Part shown: positions 37,095 through 45,551 of the stretch, piece after piece
Position numbering within the stretch: position 1 is the stretch's first letter
How the letters are laid out: each line of letters begins with the position of its first letter
Source: Alphaproteobacteria bacterium
Lineage (GTDB): Bacteria > Pseudomonadota > Alphaproteobacteria > Rhodobacterales > Rhodobacteraceae
Direction of reading: 5' to 3'
DNA length: 64,000 nucleotides
Assembly: GCA_030425925.1 (NCBI GenBank)
Contig: JAUHZO010000006.1
Span: 62,001 to 126,000, forward strand
The notes under the pieces: generated by a model
The model's database searches: none
What the model was told of the DNA's origin: nothing
Seen by the model: only the letters and a program-made list of their open reading frames with translations
Made by a program: the position numbers and the translations under genes

Positions 37095-37792
37095 CCGCGC
37101 CGGAACAGCTGCCCCTGCCCCTGCACGCCAAGCCGGCGCTGGGGCGCGAGGACTATTTCATCAGCGACTCCAACGCTCTGGCCGTGGCCATGCTGGAAGG
37201 CTGGCGGCAATGGCCCGACCGCAAGTTCCTTCTGATCGGGCCGGAGGGTGCGGGCAAGACCCATCTGGCGCATGTCTGGGCCGCCGAAAGCGGCGCGCGC
37301 ATCGTCGCCGCCGCCGATCTGGCCGGGGCCGACATCCCCGCGCTGGCCGACGCCCCGCTGTGCATCGAGGATCTGGACAAGGCCGCCGGCGAACGCTGCA
37401 TCGAAGAGGCGGCCTTTCACCTGCACAACCTGGTGCTGGCGCAGGGCCATGCGCTGCTTCTGACCGCCTCGGCCCCGCCGCTGCGCTGGCCGCTGGGCCT
37501 TCCCGATCTGCAAAGTCGCCTGATGGGCACCCAGCTGGCCGCGCTGAGCGCGCCGGACGATGCGCTGCTGGCCGCCCTGCTGGGCAAGCTGTTCGCCGAC
37601 CGCCAGACCGTGCCGCCGCCGGACGTGATCCCGTTTCTGGTCCGCCACATGCGCCGCAGCCATGCCGCCGCCCGCGACATCGTGGCCGCGCTGGACGCCG
37701 CGGCCTACGCGCGGAAGGTGAAGATCACCCGCACGCTCGCCCGTGAAGTGCTGAGCACGCTTGAACCGCCCGTCCGTCCGCGGCAAGAGTGA
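37091..37792 (+). CDS. hdaA: DnaA-related regulator HdaA
   Basis: The 233-residue AAA+ protein carries the clamp-binding motif QLPLPL at residue 6, a P-loop GPEGAGKTH (about 50), a Walker-B-like LCIEDLD (about 96) and sensor segments such as [15 protein letters not shown] (about 135). It lacks the DNA-binding domain IV of DnaA. HdaA works with the DNA polymerase sliding clamp to promote ATP hydrolysis on DnaA and block over-initiation. It is ATGA-coupled to the AI-2E transporter and precedes ppk. Confidence 0.9.
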   Translation: MTAPEQLPLPLHAKPALGREDYFISDSNALAVAMLEGWRQWPDRKFLLIGPEGAGKTHLAHVWAAESGARIVAAADLAGADIPALADAPLCIEDLDKAAGERCIEEAAFHLHNLVLAQGHALLLTASAPPLRWPLGLPDLQSRLMGTQLAALSAPDDALLAALLGKLFADRQTVPPPDVIPFLVRHMRRSHAAARDIVAALDAAAYARKVKITRTLAREVLSTLEPPVRPRQE

Positions 37793-37794
37793 TC

Positions 37795-37805
37795 CTGTCA
37801 TAAAA
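37795..37805 (+). promoter_or_regulatory. Half Pho-box upstream of ppk
   Basis: CTGTCATAAAA matches the first half plus spacer of a PhoB box (CTGTCATA-W-A-W). The second half (ACGTTGC where CTGTCAC is expected) matches poorly. It begins right after the hdaA stop and lies 21 bases before the ppk ATG. ppk is a common Pho regulon member, which makes the match suggestive but not strong. Confidence 0.35.
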
Positions 37806-37826
37806 ACGTTGCAGAGGGAGCGGCAT

Positions 37827-40007
37827 ATGCCCGACATGACACAGGCAGATTTTCTCAAATCCCCGATCCCCGCTGCGGTGGAGCTTGCCGATTTCGACGC
37901 GCAAGGCCCCGGCCGCTTCTACAACCGAGAGCTGAGCTGGCTCGGCTTCAACTGGCGCGTGCTGGAAGAGGCGGAAAACCCCCGCGTCCCGCTGCTGGAG
38001 CGGGTGCGCTTCCTGTCGATCTCGGCCGCCAATCTCGACGAGTTCTATACCGTGCGCGTGGCGGGCCTGCGCGAACTGGCGCATGCGGGCAACGCCACCC
38101 CGTCCGATGACGGGCTGAGCGCCTCGGAACAGCTGGTGCTGATCGACGAGGACGCCCGCCGCCTGATGGCCGAACAGCAGCGCGTTCTGGGCGTGCTGCG
38201 CGGCCTGATGGCCGAGCAGGGCATCTCGATCGTCACCCGCGCCGAACTGGGGGATGCCGATATCGCCCATCTGGCCGACGCCTTTCTGGCGCAGGTCTTT
38301 CCGGTGCTCTCGCCGCTGGCCATCGACCCGGCACACCCCTTCCCCTTCATCGCCAACATGGGCTTCTGCCTCGCGCTGCAGCTGGAACGGATGCGCGACG
38401 ACCGCCCGCTGCAGGCGCTGCTGCCGATCCCGGCACAGATCGACCGTTTCATGCGCCTGCCCGCCCCCGCGGGCGAGCACCGCTTCATCCTGCTGGAAGA
38501 CGTGCTGCTGCTGCACATTTCCGAACTGTTTCCCGGCTACCGGGTCAAGGACAGCTTCGGCTTCCGCGTGCTGCGCGACAGCGATCTGGAAGTCGAGGAA
38601 GAGGCCGAAGATCTCGTGCGCGAGTTCGAGGTGGCGCTCAAGCGCCGCCGCCGCGGCGAGGTGGTGCGCCTGACCGTCACAAGCGGTGCCCCCGACGCCC
38701 TGCGCGAGGTGGTCATGCGCGAGTTGCAGGTGCGCGACGAAGAGGTGATCGAACTCGACGGCCAGATCGGCATTGCCGACACCAAGGAACTGGTGATCGA
38801 CGCGCGCCCCGATCTGCTCTGGCCCGGTTTCACCCCGCGGGTGCCCGAGCGGGTGCAGGATCATGACGGCAACATGTTCCAGTCCATCGCGCAGAAGGAC
38901 ATGCTGCTGCACCACCCCTACGAGACCTTCGACATGGTGGTGCGATTCCTGGCGCAGGCGGCGCGCGATCCCGACGTGGTGGCGATCAAGCAGACGCTCT
39001 ACCGCACCTCGCGCAACTCGCCCATCGTCGAGGCGCTGTGCGAGGCGGCCGAGGACGGCAAGTCCGTCACCGCGCTGGTGGAACTCAAGGCGCGGTTTGA
39101 CGAGGCCGCCAATATCCGCCAGTCCCGCCGGCTGGAGCGTGCCGGCGCGCATGTGGTCTATGGCTTTCTCGACTGGAAGACCCATGCCAAGATCTCCCAG
39201 GTGGTGCGGCGCGAGGGCGACAAGCTGGTGACCTACACACATTGGGGCACCGGCAACTATCACCCCATCACGGCCAAGATCTACACCGACCTGTCGTTCT
39301 TCACCTGCGATGCGGCACTGGGGCGCGATGCGGCGCGGATCTTCAACTACCTGTCGGGCTATGCCAAGCCCGAGGGGCTGGAAAACCTGCTGATCTCGCC
39401 CCACACGCTGAAACCCGGCATGATCGAGTTGATCGAGGCCGAGATCGCCCATGCCAAGGCGGGCCGCCCGGCGCAGATCTGGATCAAGATGAACTCACTG
39501 ATCGAATCCGACATGATCGACGCGCTTTACCGCGCGAGCCAGGGCGGGGTGAAGGTGGATTGCGTGATCCGCGGCATCTGCGGGCTGCGTCCGGGCATCA
39601 AGGGGCTGTCCGAGAACATCCGGGTGAAATCCATCGTCGGGCGGTTTCTGGAGCACTCGCGCATCGCGTGTTTCGGCAATGGCCACGGGCTGCCGCATCC
39701 GCAGGCCCGGGTGTACATCTCGTCAGCCGACTGGATGGGCCGCAACCTCAACCGCCGGATCGAGACCGGGGTGGAGATCCGCAACGCCACCGTCAAGGCG
39801 CAGATCGTCAGCCAGATCATGGCGGCGAACATGGCCGACACGGCGCAAAGCTGGATCGGCAAGCCCGACGGCTCCTTCGTGCGCGCACCGGTGCCCGAGG
39901 GCGAATTCGCCTTCAACTGCCACCGCTTCTTCATGGAAAACCCCTCGCTGTCGGGCCGCGGCTCGGCGGGGGCGGCGGACGTGCCGAAACTGACGCATAC
40001 GGAGTGA
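37827..40007 (+). CDS. ppk: Polyphosphate kinase 1
   Basis: The 726-residue enzyme makes polyphosphate from ATP. N-terminal [20 protein letters not shown] and [15 protein letters not shown] are family hallmarks. Catalytic histidine regions are [11 protein letters not shown] (about residue 455) and [13 protein letters not shown] (about 610), with [13 protein letters not shown] between. GAGGGAG precedes the ATG. In related genomes ppx commonly follows directly; here it lies 3.6 kb away behind unrelated genes. Confidence 0.97.
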   Translation: MPDMTQADFLKSPIPAAVELADFDAQGPGRFYNRELSWLGFNWRVLEEAENPRVPLLERVRFLSISAANLDEFYTVRVAGLRELAHAGNATPSDDGLSASEQLVLIDEDARRLMAEQQRVLGVLRGLMAEQGISIVTRAELGDADIAHLADAFLAQVFPVLSPLAIDPAHPFPFIANMGFCLALQLERMRDDRPLQALLPIPAQIDRFMRLPAPAGEHRFILLEDVLLLHISELFPGYRVKDSFGFRVLRDSDLEVEEEAEDLVREFEVALKRRRRGEVVRLTVTSGAPDALREVVMRELQVRDEEVIELDGQIGIADTKELVIDARPDLLWPGFTPRVPERVQDHDGNMFQSIAQKDMLLHHPYETFDMVVRFLAQAARDPDVVAIKQTLYRTSRNSPIVEALCEAAEDGKSVTALVELKARFDEAANIRQSRRLERAGAHVVYGFLDWKTHAKISQVVRREGDKLVTYTHWGTGNYHPITAKIYTDLSFFTCDAALGRDAARIFNYLSGYAKPEGLENLLISPHTLKPGMIELIEAEIAHAKAGRPAQIWIKMNSLIESDMIDALYRASQGGVKVDCVIRGICGLRPGIKGLSENIRVKSIVGRFLEHSRIACFGNGHGLPHPQARVYISSADWMGRNLNRRIETGVEIRNATVKAQIVSQIMAANMADTAQSWIGKPDGSFVRAPVPEGEFAFNCHRFFMENPSLSGRGSAGAADVPKLTHTE

Positions 40008-40009
40008 AA

Positions 40010-40029
40010 GCGCCCCGCCAGGGGGGCGC
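40010..40029. terminator. GC hairpin between ppk and the 52-aa gene
   Basis: A 7-bp stem (GCGCCCC with GGGGCGC, loop GCCAGG) starts three bases after the ppk stop. It has no T-tract. It lies between two convergent genes and could end transcription from both with help from Rho. Confidence 0.4.
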
Positions 40030-40038
40030 CTTCGGGGG

Positions 40039-40197
40039 TCAGTGCTGGGCGTCCCGCCACGCGCTGATGGCGTAAATCGCGGCGATGGGGACATAGACCT
40101 CGGGTTTGCTCGTGGCCCAGGCCGCGAACAGATGAGTCCCGGCAAGGCCGCAATGCAAGCGGCAGTGGGTGAGGTGGTCCATCAGTTTCTTTTTCAT
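40039..40197 (-). CDS. 52-aa small protein, one likely membrane segment
   Basis: The protein starts MKKKLMDHLTHCRLHCGLAG and has a hydrophobic stretch (about residues 27-45, VYVPIAAIYAISAW), two cysteines and four histidines. AAGGAG at 40207-40212 lies nine bases before this ATG, which decides it over the ATG at 40224. No family is recognised. It is divergent from the XRE-TPR regulator, with two palindromes between them. Start MKKK resembles no signal peptide with cleavage site. Confidence 0.65.
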   Translation of the reverse strand: MKKKLMDHLTHCRLHCGLAGTHLFAAWATSKPEVYVPIAAIYAISAWRDAQH

Positions 40198-40221
40198 CAC
40201 AAGATGCTCCTTGAAGTTGAG

Positions 40222-40252
40222 CATCCGGGCCCGGATGGTTAGCCTCGCTAAC
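40222..40252. promoter_or_regulatory. Two abutting perfect palindromes in the divergent promoter region
   Basis: CATCCGGGCCCGGATG (40222-40237) and GTTAGCCTCGCTAAC (40238-40252) are perfect inverted repeats placed end to end. They lie 25 bases before the 52-aa gene start and about 50-90 bases before the XRE-TPR gene. The second has the form expected of an XRE-protein operator (TTAGC-N3-GCTAA). They suggest autoregulation of both genes by the regulator. Confidence 0.6.
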
Positions 40253-40300
40253 AGTCCAAGATATCGGTGAAACGGGACGGAATTTCGTTGCGGCGATGTT

Positions 40301-42073
40301 GTGGGGCGCGGGGTGCGCCAAGGTGTCGGGAGTTGTGGGAAGTTGTTTGACAAGGTTGCTTTTGGCGCGCTTGTCCGCCGCAAACGGGGCAAGACTTTCA
40401 CGCAGCAGTCGCTGGCTGTGCGAATATGGGGCGATCCCGGGCGCAAGGCGGATATCTCGCGCATAGAGAACGGCAAGGTCACGCCGCAGGAACAGACCGT
40501 GCAGTTCCTGTGCGAAACGCTGGGCATCACCGACGCAGAGATGGAGCCGATCCGCCGGGGCGCGCCGGTGGCGGAGGCCTTGAACCACATCGCGGCCCTG
40601 ACGCGCGACGATCTGGAATTGCTGGCCTCGCGGTTCGAGATCAGCGGCGCGCATGACCTCTCCGAGGACGCCCTGCGCGAGGTGTTGACGGAGAAGGCCA
40701 AGGAATATCGCGCCTATCGGCAGCAGATCGACAGTCTGGACGAACGGGTGGCGGCGATTGCGAACCTCAAGGGGGCGGCGCAGGATGCCGCCGAGCGGCT
40801 GGATTTCGACACGGTCGAAGAGCTGCTGGCCCGGGTGACGGAGGTGGAGGCAGAGATATTCGCCGAAAGCACCCTCGCCCGCGCCCAAAACGCGCTGCTG
40901 CGCAACCGGGCCGACGACGCCTATGCCTTGCTGACTGCTGCGGCGGAGGCGCTTGCCGTGAAAGACCCTTTGGAACCGGCAAGATGGCGAACAAGACACG
41001 AAGACCTGCTCTACCAGCACGGATTACGATATGGAGGCTCCGGCCTCTTGCGCGCAGTCGATATGAACGAGGCCATCATCGCTGCGACTGAGGGCCGTGA
41101 TTCTTGGCTTTGGTCGAACGCACAGCAAAACCTCGCCATCGCGCTTGAGACCCAGGGCAGCCGCACCGCAGGCGCGGCGGGCAACACGCTCCTCTCCCGC
41201 GCCGTCGCCGCCTATGAGGCCGCGCTCACCGTCTTCACCAAAGACGCTCATCCCGTGCAATGGGCGACGACACAGCAGAACCTCGCCATAGCACTCCAGA
41301 CCTTGGGTAGCCGCACCGCAAGCGGGGCCGGCACCGCGCTCCTCTCCCGCGCCGTTCAGGCCTTTGAGTCCGCCCTCACCGTCTTCATGAGAGACGCGTA
41401 TCCTATGCAATGGGCGACGACACAGCAGAACCTCGCCAACGCGCTCGGGAAGCAGGGCGGCCGCACCGCAGGCGCGGCGGGAAAAGCGCTTCTCTCCCGC
41501 GCCGTCGCCGCCTATGAGGCCGCGCTCACCGTCCGCACCAAAGACGCGCATCCAGTGGACTGGGCGATGACACAGCAGAACCTCGCGATCACGCTGGAGA
41601 TCCAAGGCAACCGCACCGCAGGCGAAGCGGGCAACGCGCTCCTCTCCCGCGCCGTCACCGCGTATGAGGCTGCATTGACCCTCTTAACGAAAGAGGCGCA
41701 TCCCGTGGACTGGGCGGGGACGCAGCAGAACCTCGCCGCAGCACTCCAGACCCAAGGCAGCCGCACCGCAGGCGCGGCGGGTAAGGCGCTCCTCTGCCGC
41801 GCCGTCACGGCCTATGAGGCCGCGCTCACCGTTCGCACGCGCGAGGCGATGCCGCAGATATGGGCAGAGACGCAGGAGAACCTGGCGATCCTCTACAAAT
41901 CCCTCGCGGAGCATGACAGTTGCGACGACCCGCATGCGGCGTTGCGGCAGGCGCTGGCCCATGTGGAGGCGGCGCTGGAGGTCTACGATCCGGAGCACAG
42001 CAGTTATCGCCACGAGCAAGCCACCGCCCTGCGCGGCCTTATCCTCGACCGCCTCGCCGCCGCCCCGGAATGA
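40301..42073 (+). CDS. XRE-type HTH protein with TPR repeats
   Basis: The protein (590 residues from the GTG at 40301) has an N-terminal XRE HTH (FGALVRRKRGKTFTQQSLA, ISRIENGKVTPQEQ; about residues 22-70). A helical linker with coiled-coil character follows (about 95-190), then TPR-type repeats. Five 50-residue units (WATTQQNLAIALQTLGSRTA-like) span about 271-520. A TTG start at 40343 with GGGAG ten bases upstream would remove 14 residues and may be the true one. No ATPase or nuclease domain is visible. It could be a transcription factor whose TPR binds a peptide or protein. Function is unknown; the neighbouring 52-aa gene is the obvious candidate partner. Confidence 0.75.
   Translation: MGRGVRQGVGSCGKLFDKVAFGALVRRKRGKTFTQQSLAVRIWGDPGRKADISRIENGKVTPQEQTVQFLCETLGITDAEMEPIRRGAPVAEALNHIAALTRDDLELLASRFEISGAHDLSEDALREVLTEKAKEYRAYRQQIDSLDERVAAIANLKGAAQDAAERLDFDTVEELLARVTEVEAEIFAESTLARAQNALLRNRADDAYALLTAAAEALAVKDPLEPARWRTRHEDLLYQHGLRYGGSGLLRAVDMNEAIIAATEGRDSWLWSNAQQNLAIALETQGSRTAGAAGNTLLSRAVAAYEAALTVFTKDAHPVQWATTQQNLAIALQTLGSRTASGAGTALLSRAVQAFESALTVFMRDAYPMQWATTQQNLANALGKQGGRTAGAAGKALLSRAVAAYEAALTVRTKDAHPVDWAMTQQNLAITLEIQGNRTAGEAGNALLSRAVTAYEAALTLLTKEAHPVDWAGTQQNLAAALQTQGSRTAGAAGKALLCRAVTAYEAALTVRTREAMPQIWAETQENLAILYKSLAEHDSCDDPHAALRQALAHVEAALEVYDPEHSSYRHEQATALRGLILDRLAAAPE
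41111..41860 (+). repeat. Five 150-bp in-frame tandem repeats
   Basis: Units start at 41111, 41261, 41411, 41561 and 41711, each exactly 150 bp. A sixth degenerate unit begins at 41861. Each codes for a 50-residue TPR-like unit containing QQNLA and SRAVxAYEAALTV. High similarity between units at the DNA level points to recent expansion, and copy number may vary between strains. Confidence 0.9.
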
Positions 42074-42212
42074 CCTTGAAACCGCCGCATTGCGTTAGGC
42101 GGCGGTTAACCTGAGCGGGGCATCTTAACGCTTGCGCAAGGCTCCTTAGGCCCTCCGGACAGAACACGGGCGCCGTCCGCCGCTGATGCGGCCCAGAGAA
42201 ACGGTAAACCCC

Positions 42213-43511
42213 ATGTCCAGTATCCTGACCAACACCGCCGCCACCACCGCCCTGCAGACCCTCAAGGCGATCAATGCCGAGATGTCCGACCTGCGCGCCG
42301 CCCTTGGCACCGGGCAGCAGGTCGCCAACCCCTCCGAGGGGGCCTCGGTCTGGGCGATCTCCAAGACGATGGAGGCCGACGTGGCCGGGTTCAAGCGCGT
42401 CAGCGAAAGCCTTGCGCTGGGCCAGTCCACCCTGTCGGTCGCCCGCCAGGGGGCCGAAACGATCACCGAGCTTCTGACCGAGATCAAGGGCAAGGTCGTC
42501 GCCGCGCAGGAAGAGAACGTGGACCGCACCAAGATCCAGGCCAACATCGCCTCGCTGCGCGACCAGGTGGACGCGATCGTGGGCATGGCGCAGTTCAACG
42601 GGCAGAACCTGCTGTCCAATCGCGACACGGCGGCGGGCTCGGGCCAGGTGGCGATCCTGGCCTCGTTCAACCGCAGCGGCGCGGACGTGACGACCTCGGA
42701 CCTGCTGGTGCGCCGGCGCGACCTGTCCACCGCCGCGGGCGTGGTGGCGGGCAGCGGCGGGACCTATGCCGCTGGCGCGGTCAGTGCCACGCTGGACGCC
42801 ACGCAAAGCCGCACGCTGGACCTGAGCGGGCTGAGCGTGGCGGCGGGCGCGGCGTTCTCGCTGTCGGTCTTCGGGACGGATGGCGACGGGTCGAGCTTTG
42901 CCCAGGCCGATTACCGCACCAGCGCCGCTGCCTCGCAGACGCAGGGCGAAATGGCGGCCAGCGCGCTGAGCTACGTGGCGCGCGACGGCGACACGATGGG
43001 CGACGTGGCCGGCGCGCTGGCCCGGAAATGGGAGACCTATGCCGCGGCCAACGGGCTGGATGCCGACGTGCTGAGCGTAGAGGCCTCCGGCGCGTCGCTG
43101 GTGGCCAGCTCCACCGTGACGGACGCCACCGACAGCATCGCCGTGGCGGTGGACACGCTGAGCGCCGATGCCGGCAGCACCATCGGCGGCGGGCTGGACG
43201 AGCTGGGCACGCTGGACGTGACCACCGACAGCGGCGCGGATGCCGCCATGGCCACCATCGAGGGGCTGCTGGACGTCTCCATCGGCACAGCGGCGGCCAT
43301 CGGCTCGGACCAGGGGCGGATCGAAACGCAGCGCGATTTTGTCGGTGACATCACCGCCACGCTGAAATCCGGGATCGGGCAGATGGTGGACGCAAAGCTC
43401 GACGACATCTCGGCCCGGATGCAGGCGCTGCAGGTGCAGCAGCAGCTGGCGGTGCAGGCGCTTTCGATCGCCAACCAGGCACCGCAGGTGATCCTGACCC
43501 TGTTCCGCTGA
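42213..43511 (+). CDS. Flagellin
   Basis: The 432-residue protein has conserved D0/D1 ends: SSILTNTAATTALQTLKAIN with VANPSEGASVWAISKTME at the N-terminus, and SGIGQMVDAKLDDISARMQA with LSIANQAPQVILTLFR at the C-terminus. The central region (about 150-360) is Ala/Ser/Thr/Gly-rich and variable, as in exposed domains. Roseobacter flagellins share this type of N-terminus. No chaperone, hook or motor genes are close. Ribosome binding site is weak. Upstream 42074-42212 has TTAAC twice but not in CtrA spacing. Confidence 0.92.
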   Translation: MSSILTNTAATTALQTLKAINAEMSDLRAALGTGQQVANPSEGASVWAISKTMEADVAGFKRVSESLALGQSTLSVARQGAETITELLTEIKGKVVAAQEENVDRTKIQANIASLRDQVDAIVGMAQFNGQNLLSNRDTAAGSGQVAILASFNRSGADVTTSDLLVRRRDLSTAAGVVAGSGGTYAAGAVSATLDATQSRTLDLSGLSVAAGAAFSLSVFGTDGDGSSFAQADYRTSAAASQTQGEMAASALSYVARDGDTMGDVAGALARKWETYAAANGLDADVLSVEASGASLVASSTVTDATDSIAVAVDTLSADAGSTIGGGLDELGTLDVTTDSGADAAMATIEGLLDVSIGTAAAIGSDQGRIETQRDFVGDITATLKSGIGQMVDAKLDDISARMQALQVQQQLAVQALSIANQAPQVILTLFR

Positions 43512-43596
43512 GGATTGACCCCGCCAACGGGCCTGCTTGCGGTTGACGCTGCCCCGCACCTGCGCCAAGAGGGCCGCGCCGAAAGCGGGGATGCGG

Positions 43597-45144
43597 ATGA
43601 CCAGGCCAGACAGCACGACCCACGAGGATTGGGGGCCGTACGGGCGCGCCCTGTTCGAAGACCCCGAAGCGCGGGCCCTGTCGCGGGTGGGCGTGGTCGA
43701 TATCGGATCGAACTCGGTCCGGCTGGTGGTGTTCGACGGCGCGGCGCGCAGCCCGGCCTATTTCTACAACGAGAAGGTGCTGTGCGGCCTGGGCAGCGGG
43801 ATGAACGAAACCGGCCGCCTGAACGCGCAAGGCAAGGCGCGCGCGCTGACGGCGATGAAGCGGTTCCGCCTGCTGGCCGACGGGATGGACCTGCCGCGGC
43901 TGACGGTGATCGCCACCGCGGCGATGCGCGAGGCCGCGGACGGCCCCGACTTTCAGCAGGAGATGGAGCAGGCGACGGGGCTGAGCGTCCACGTGATCGA
44001 CGGCACGGAAGAGGCGCGGCTGTCGGCGCAGGGCGTGCTGCTGGGCTGGCCCGGGGCCGAAGGGCTGGTCTGCGACATCGGCGGCTCGTCGATGGAACTG
44101 GCCGAGCTGGCCCAGGGCGAGGTGGGCCGCTGCGTGACCTCGCCCCTGGGGCCGCTGAAGCTGCGCGATCTCAGCGGCGGGCGCAAGGCGCGCGAAAAAC
44201 GCATCCGCGAGGTGATGAAATCGCTGCACCGCGATATCGGCAACGGAAAGCGGCGGCTGTTTCTGGTGGGCGGCTCGTGGCGGGCCTTTGCCAAGATCGA
44301 CATGGAGCGCCGGAAATACCCGCTGCACGTGCTGCACGAATACCGCATGGATGTGGACGCGGTGCGCGACACCATGGCCTTTCTGGAGGCCGGCGACCCC
44401 GACAGCCTGCGCCGCAGCGCCGGTGTCTCGGGCACGCGGATGGCGCTTTTGCCTTTTGCGGCCGAGGTGCTGGCGCAATTGCTGGAAACCTTCCCGCCCG
44501 AAGACATCGTGCTGTCGAGCTATGGCATCCGCGAGGGCCTGCTTTATGAACAGATGCCCGAACGCCTGCGCGCGCGCGATCCGCTGATCGAGGCCTGCCG
44601 CTTTGCCGAGGCCAAGGACGCACGCCTGCCCGGCTTTGGCCACCGGCTGCACGATTTCATCCGCCCGCTCTTTCCCGGCGTCGCGGAAGAACGGGCGCGG
44701 CTGATGCACGCCGCCTGCCTGCTGCACGATGTCAGCTGGCGCGCCCATCCCGACTATCGCGCCGAGGTCTGTTTCGACAACGCCACCCGCGCCAACCTGG
44801 GCGGGCTGCGGCATTGGGAACGGGTCTATCTGGGGCTGGCGCTGCTGCACCGCTATCGCAACAAGCGCGAAGGCACGCGGTTCGAAGATCTTTATGCCCT
44901 GCTGGACGGGCAGCGCCAGCAAGAGGCCGAGGTGCTGGGCAAGGCCATGCGCTTTGGCGCCATGCTGTGGATGACCGACGAGGATCCGGCGCAGGCGCGG
45001 CTGGACTGGCGCCCCGAAACCCGCGCGCTGACCCTGCACCTGCCCAAAGGCGCCGCTCCGCTCTTTGGCGAGGTGACCGAGGCGCGGTTCAGGGCCATGG
45101 CCGACGCGCTTGGCGCCGCCAGTGCCGAGGTGACACTCGCCTGA
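43597..45144 (+). CDS. ppx: Exopolyphosphatase / Ppx-GppA phosphatase
   Basis: The 515-residue protein has the phosphate-binding loop GVVDIGSNSVRLVVFD (about residue 31), the second ATPase-fold motif LVCDIGGSSMELAEL (about 170) and an HD-like C-terminal domain with HAACLLHDVSWRAHP (about 380). It removes phosphate from polyphosphate, or pppGpp in some relatives. In this lineage it usually lies directly behind ppk. The ATG at 43597 has GGGG upstream; 43591 is an alternative. Confidence 0.92.
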   Translation: MTRPDSTTHEDWGPYGRALFEDPEARALSRVGVVDIGSNSVRLVVFDGAARSPAYFYNEKVLCGLGSGMNETGRLNAQGKARALTAMKRFRLLADGMDLPRLTVIATAAMREAADGPDFQQEMEQATGLSVHVIDGTEEARLSAQGVLLGWPGAEGLVCDIGGSSMELAELAQGEVGRCVTSPLGPLKLRDLSGGRKAREKRIREVMKSLHRDIGNGKRRLFLVGGSWRAFAKIDMERRKYPLHVLHEYRMDVDAVRDTMAFLEAGDPDSLRRSAGVSGTRMALLPFAAEVLAQLLETFPPEDIVLSSYGIREGLLYEQMPERLRARDPLIEACRFAEAKDARLPGFGHRLHDFIRPLFPGVAEERARLMHAACLLHDVSWRAHPDYRAEVCFDNATRANLGGLRHWERVYLGLALLHRYRNKREGTRFEDLYALLDGQRQQEAEVLGKAMRFGAMLWMTDEDPAQARLDWRPETRALTLHLPKGAAPLFGEVTEARFRAMADALGAASAEVTLA

Positions 45145-45147
45145 CGC

Positions 45148-45522
45148 TCAGAGCTCGATCTCGTCCTGCTGCGGTGCGGGAGCGGGGCTGGGCTCGTCTG
45201 GGGCCTTGCGGCGCAGGATGATGTCGCCATTGGGCAGGATTTCCGGCGGATGATAGACCGACCAGTCTTCGACCTGATCCATCAGGTCGCGCAGCGCCGG
45301 ACCCATGTGCAGCGCAAAGTCGCGCAGCGCCGGTTCCATCTGGCGCGACAGGTCTTCGAGTTCGCGGAAGGCCGGCTCCATCTCGTCCATGAGGCCGCGA
45401 AAGAACAGCTTGGCCCCCTCTTCCATCAATGAAAAGCCCTGATCGTCCTGCTGCGCCGGGGCGGGCGCGGCCAGAAGCGACAGGGCGACAAGCGGGGCGG
45501 CTGCGTGTTTCATGACGGGCAT
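45148..45522 (-). CDS. Small secreted helical protein
   Basis: The 124-residue product has a signal peptide (ending AAPAPAQ) and a helical body with an 11-residue pattern of Met-Glu-Pro-Ala-phi-Arg-Glu/Asp-Leu (about 45-82), then a Pro-rich tail that ends in EIEL. I know similar roseobacter proteins only as hypotheticals. It lies convergent to ppx, three bases apart. Confidence 0.65.
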   Translation of the reverse strand: MPVMKHAAAPLVALSLLAAPAPAQQDDQGFSLMEEGAKLFFRGLMDEMEPAFRELEDLSRQMEPALRDFALHMGPALRDLMDQVEDWSVYHPPEILPNGDIILRRKAPDEPSPAPAPQQDEIEL

Positions 45523-45551
45523 ATGGGCACCTCGGGGCCGGTTTGAAAGGG

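Noticed and set aside
41111-41860. CRISPR-like array
   Set aside because: The period is 150 bp with no short repeat plus unique spacer pattern, and it is in-frame coding sequence.
42095-42150. CtrA site upstream of flagellin
   Set aside because: Two TTAAC motifs are present but the spacing is about 15 bases rather than 7.
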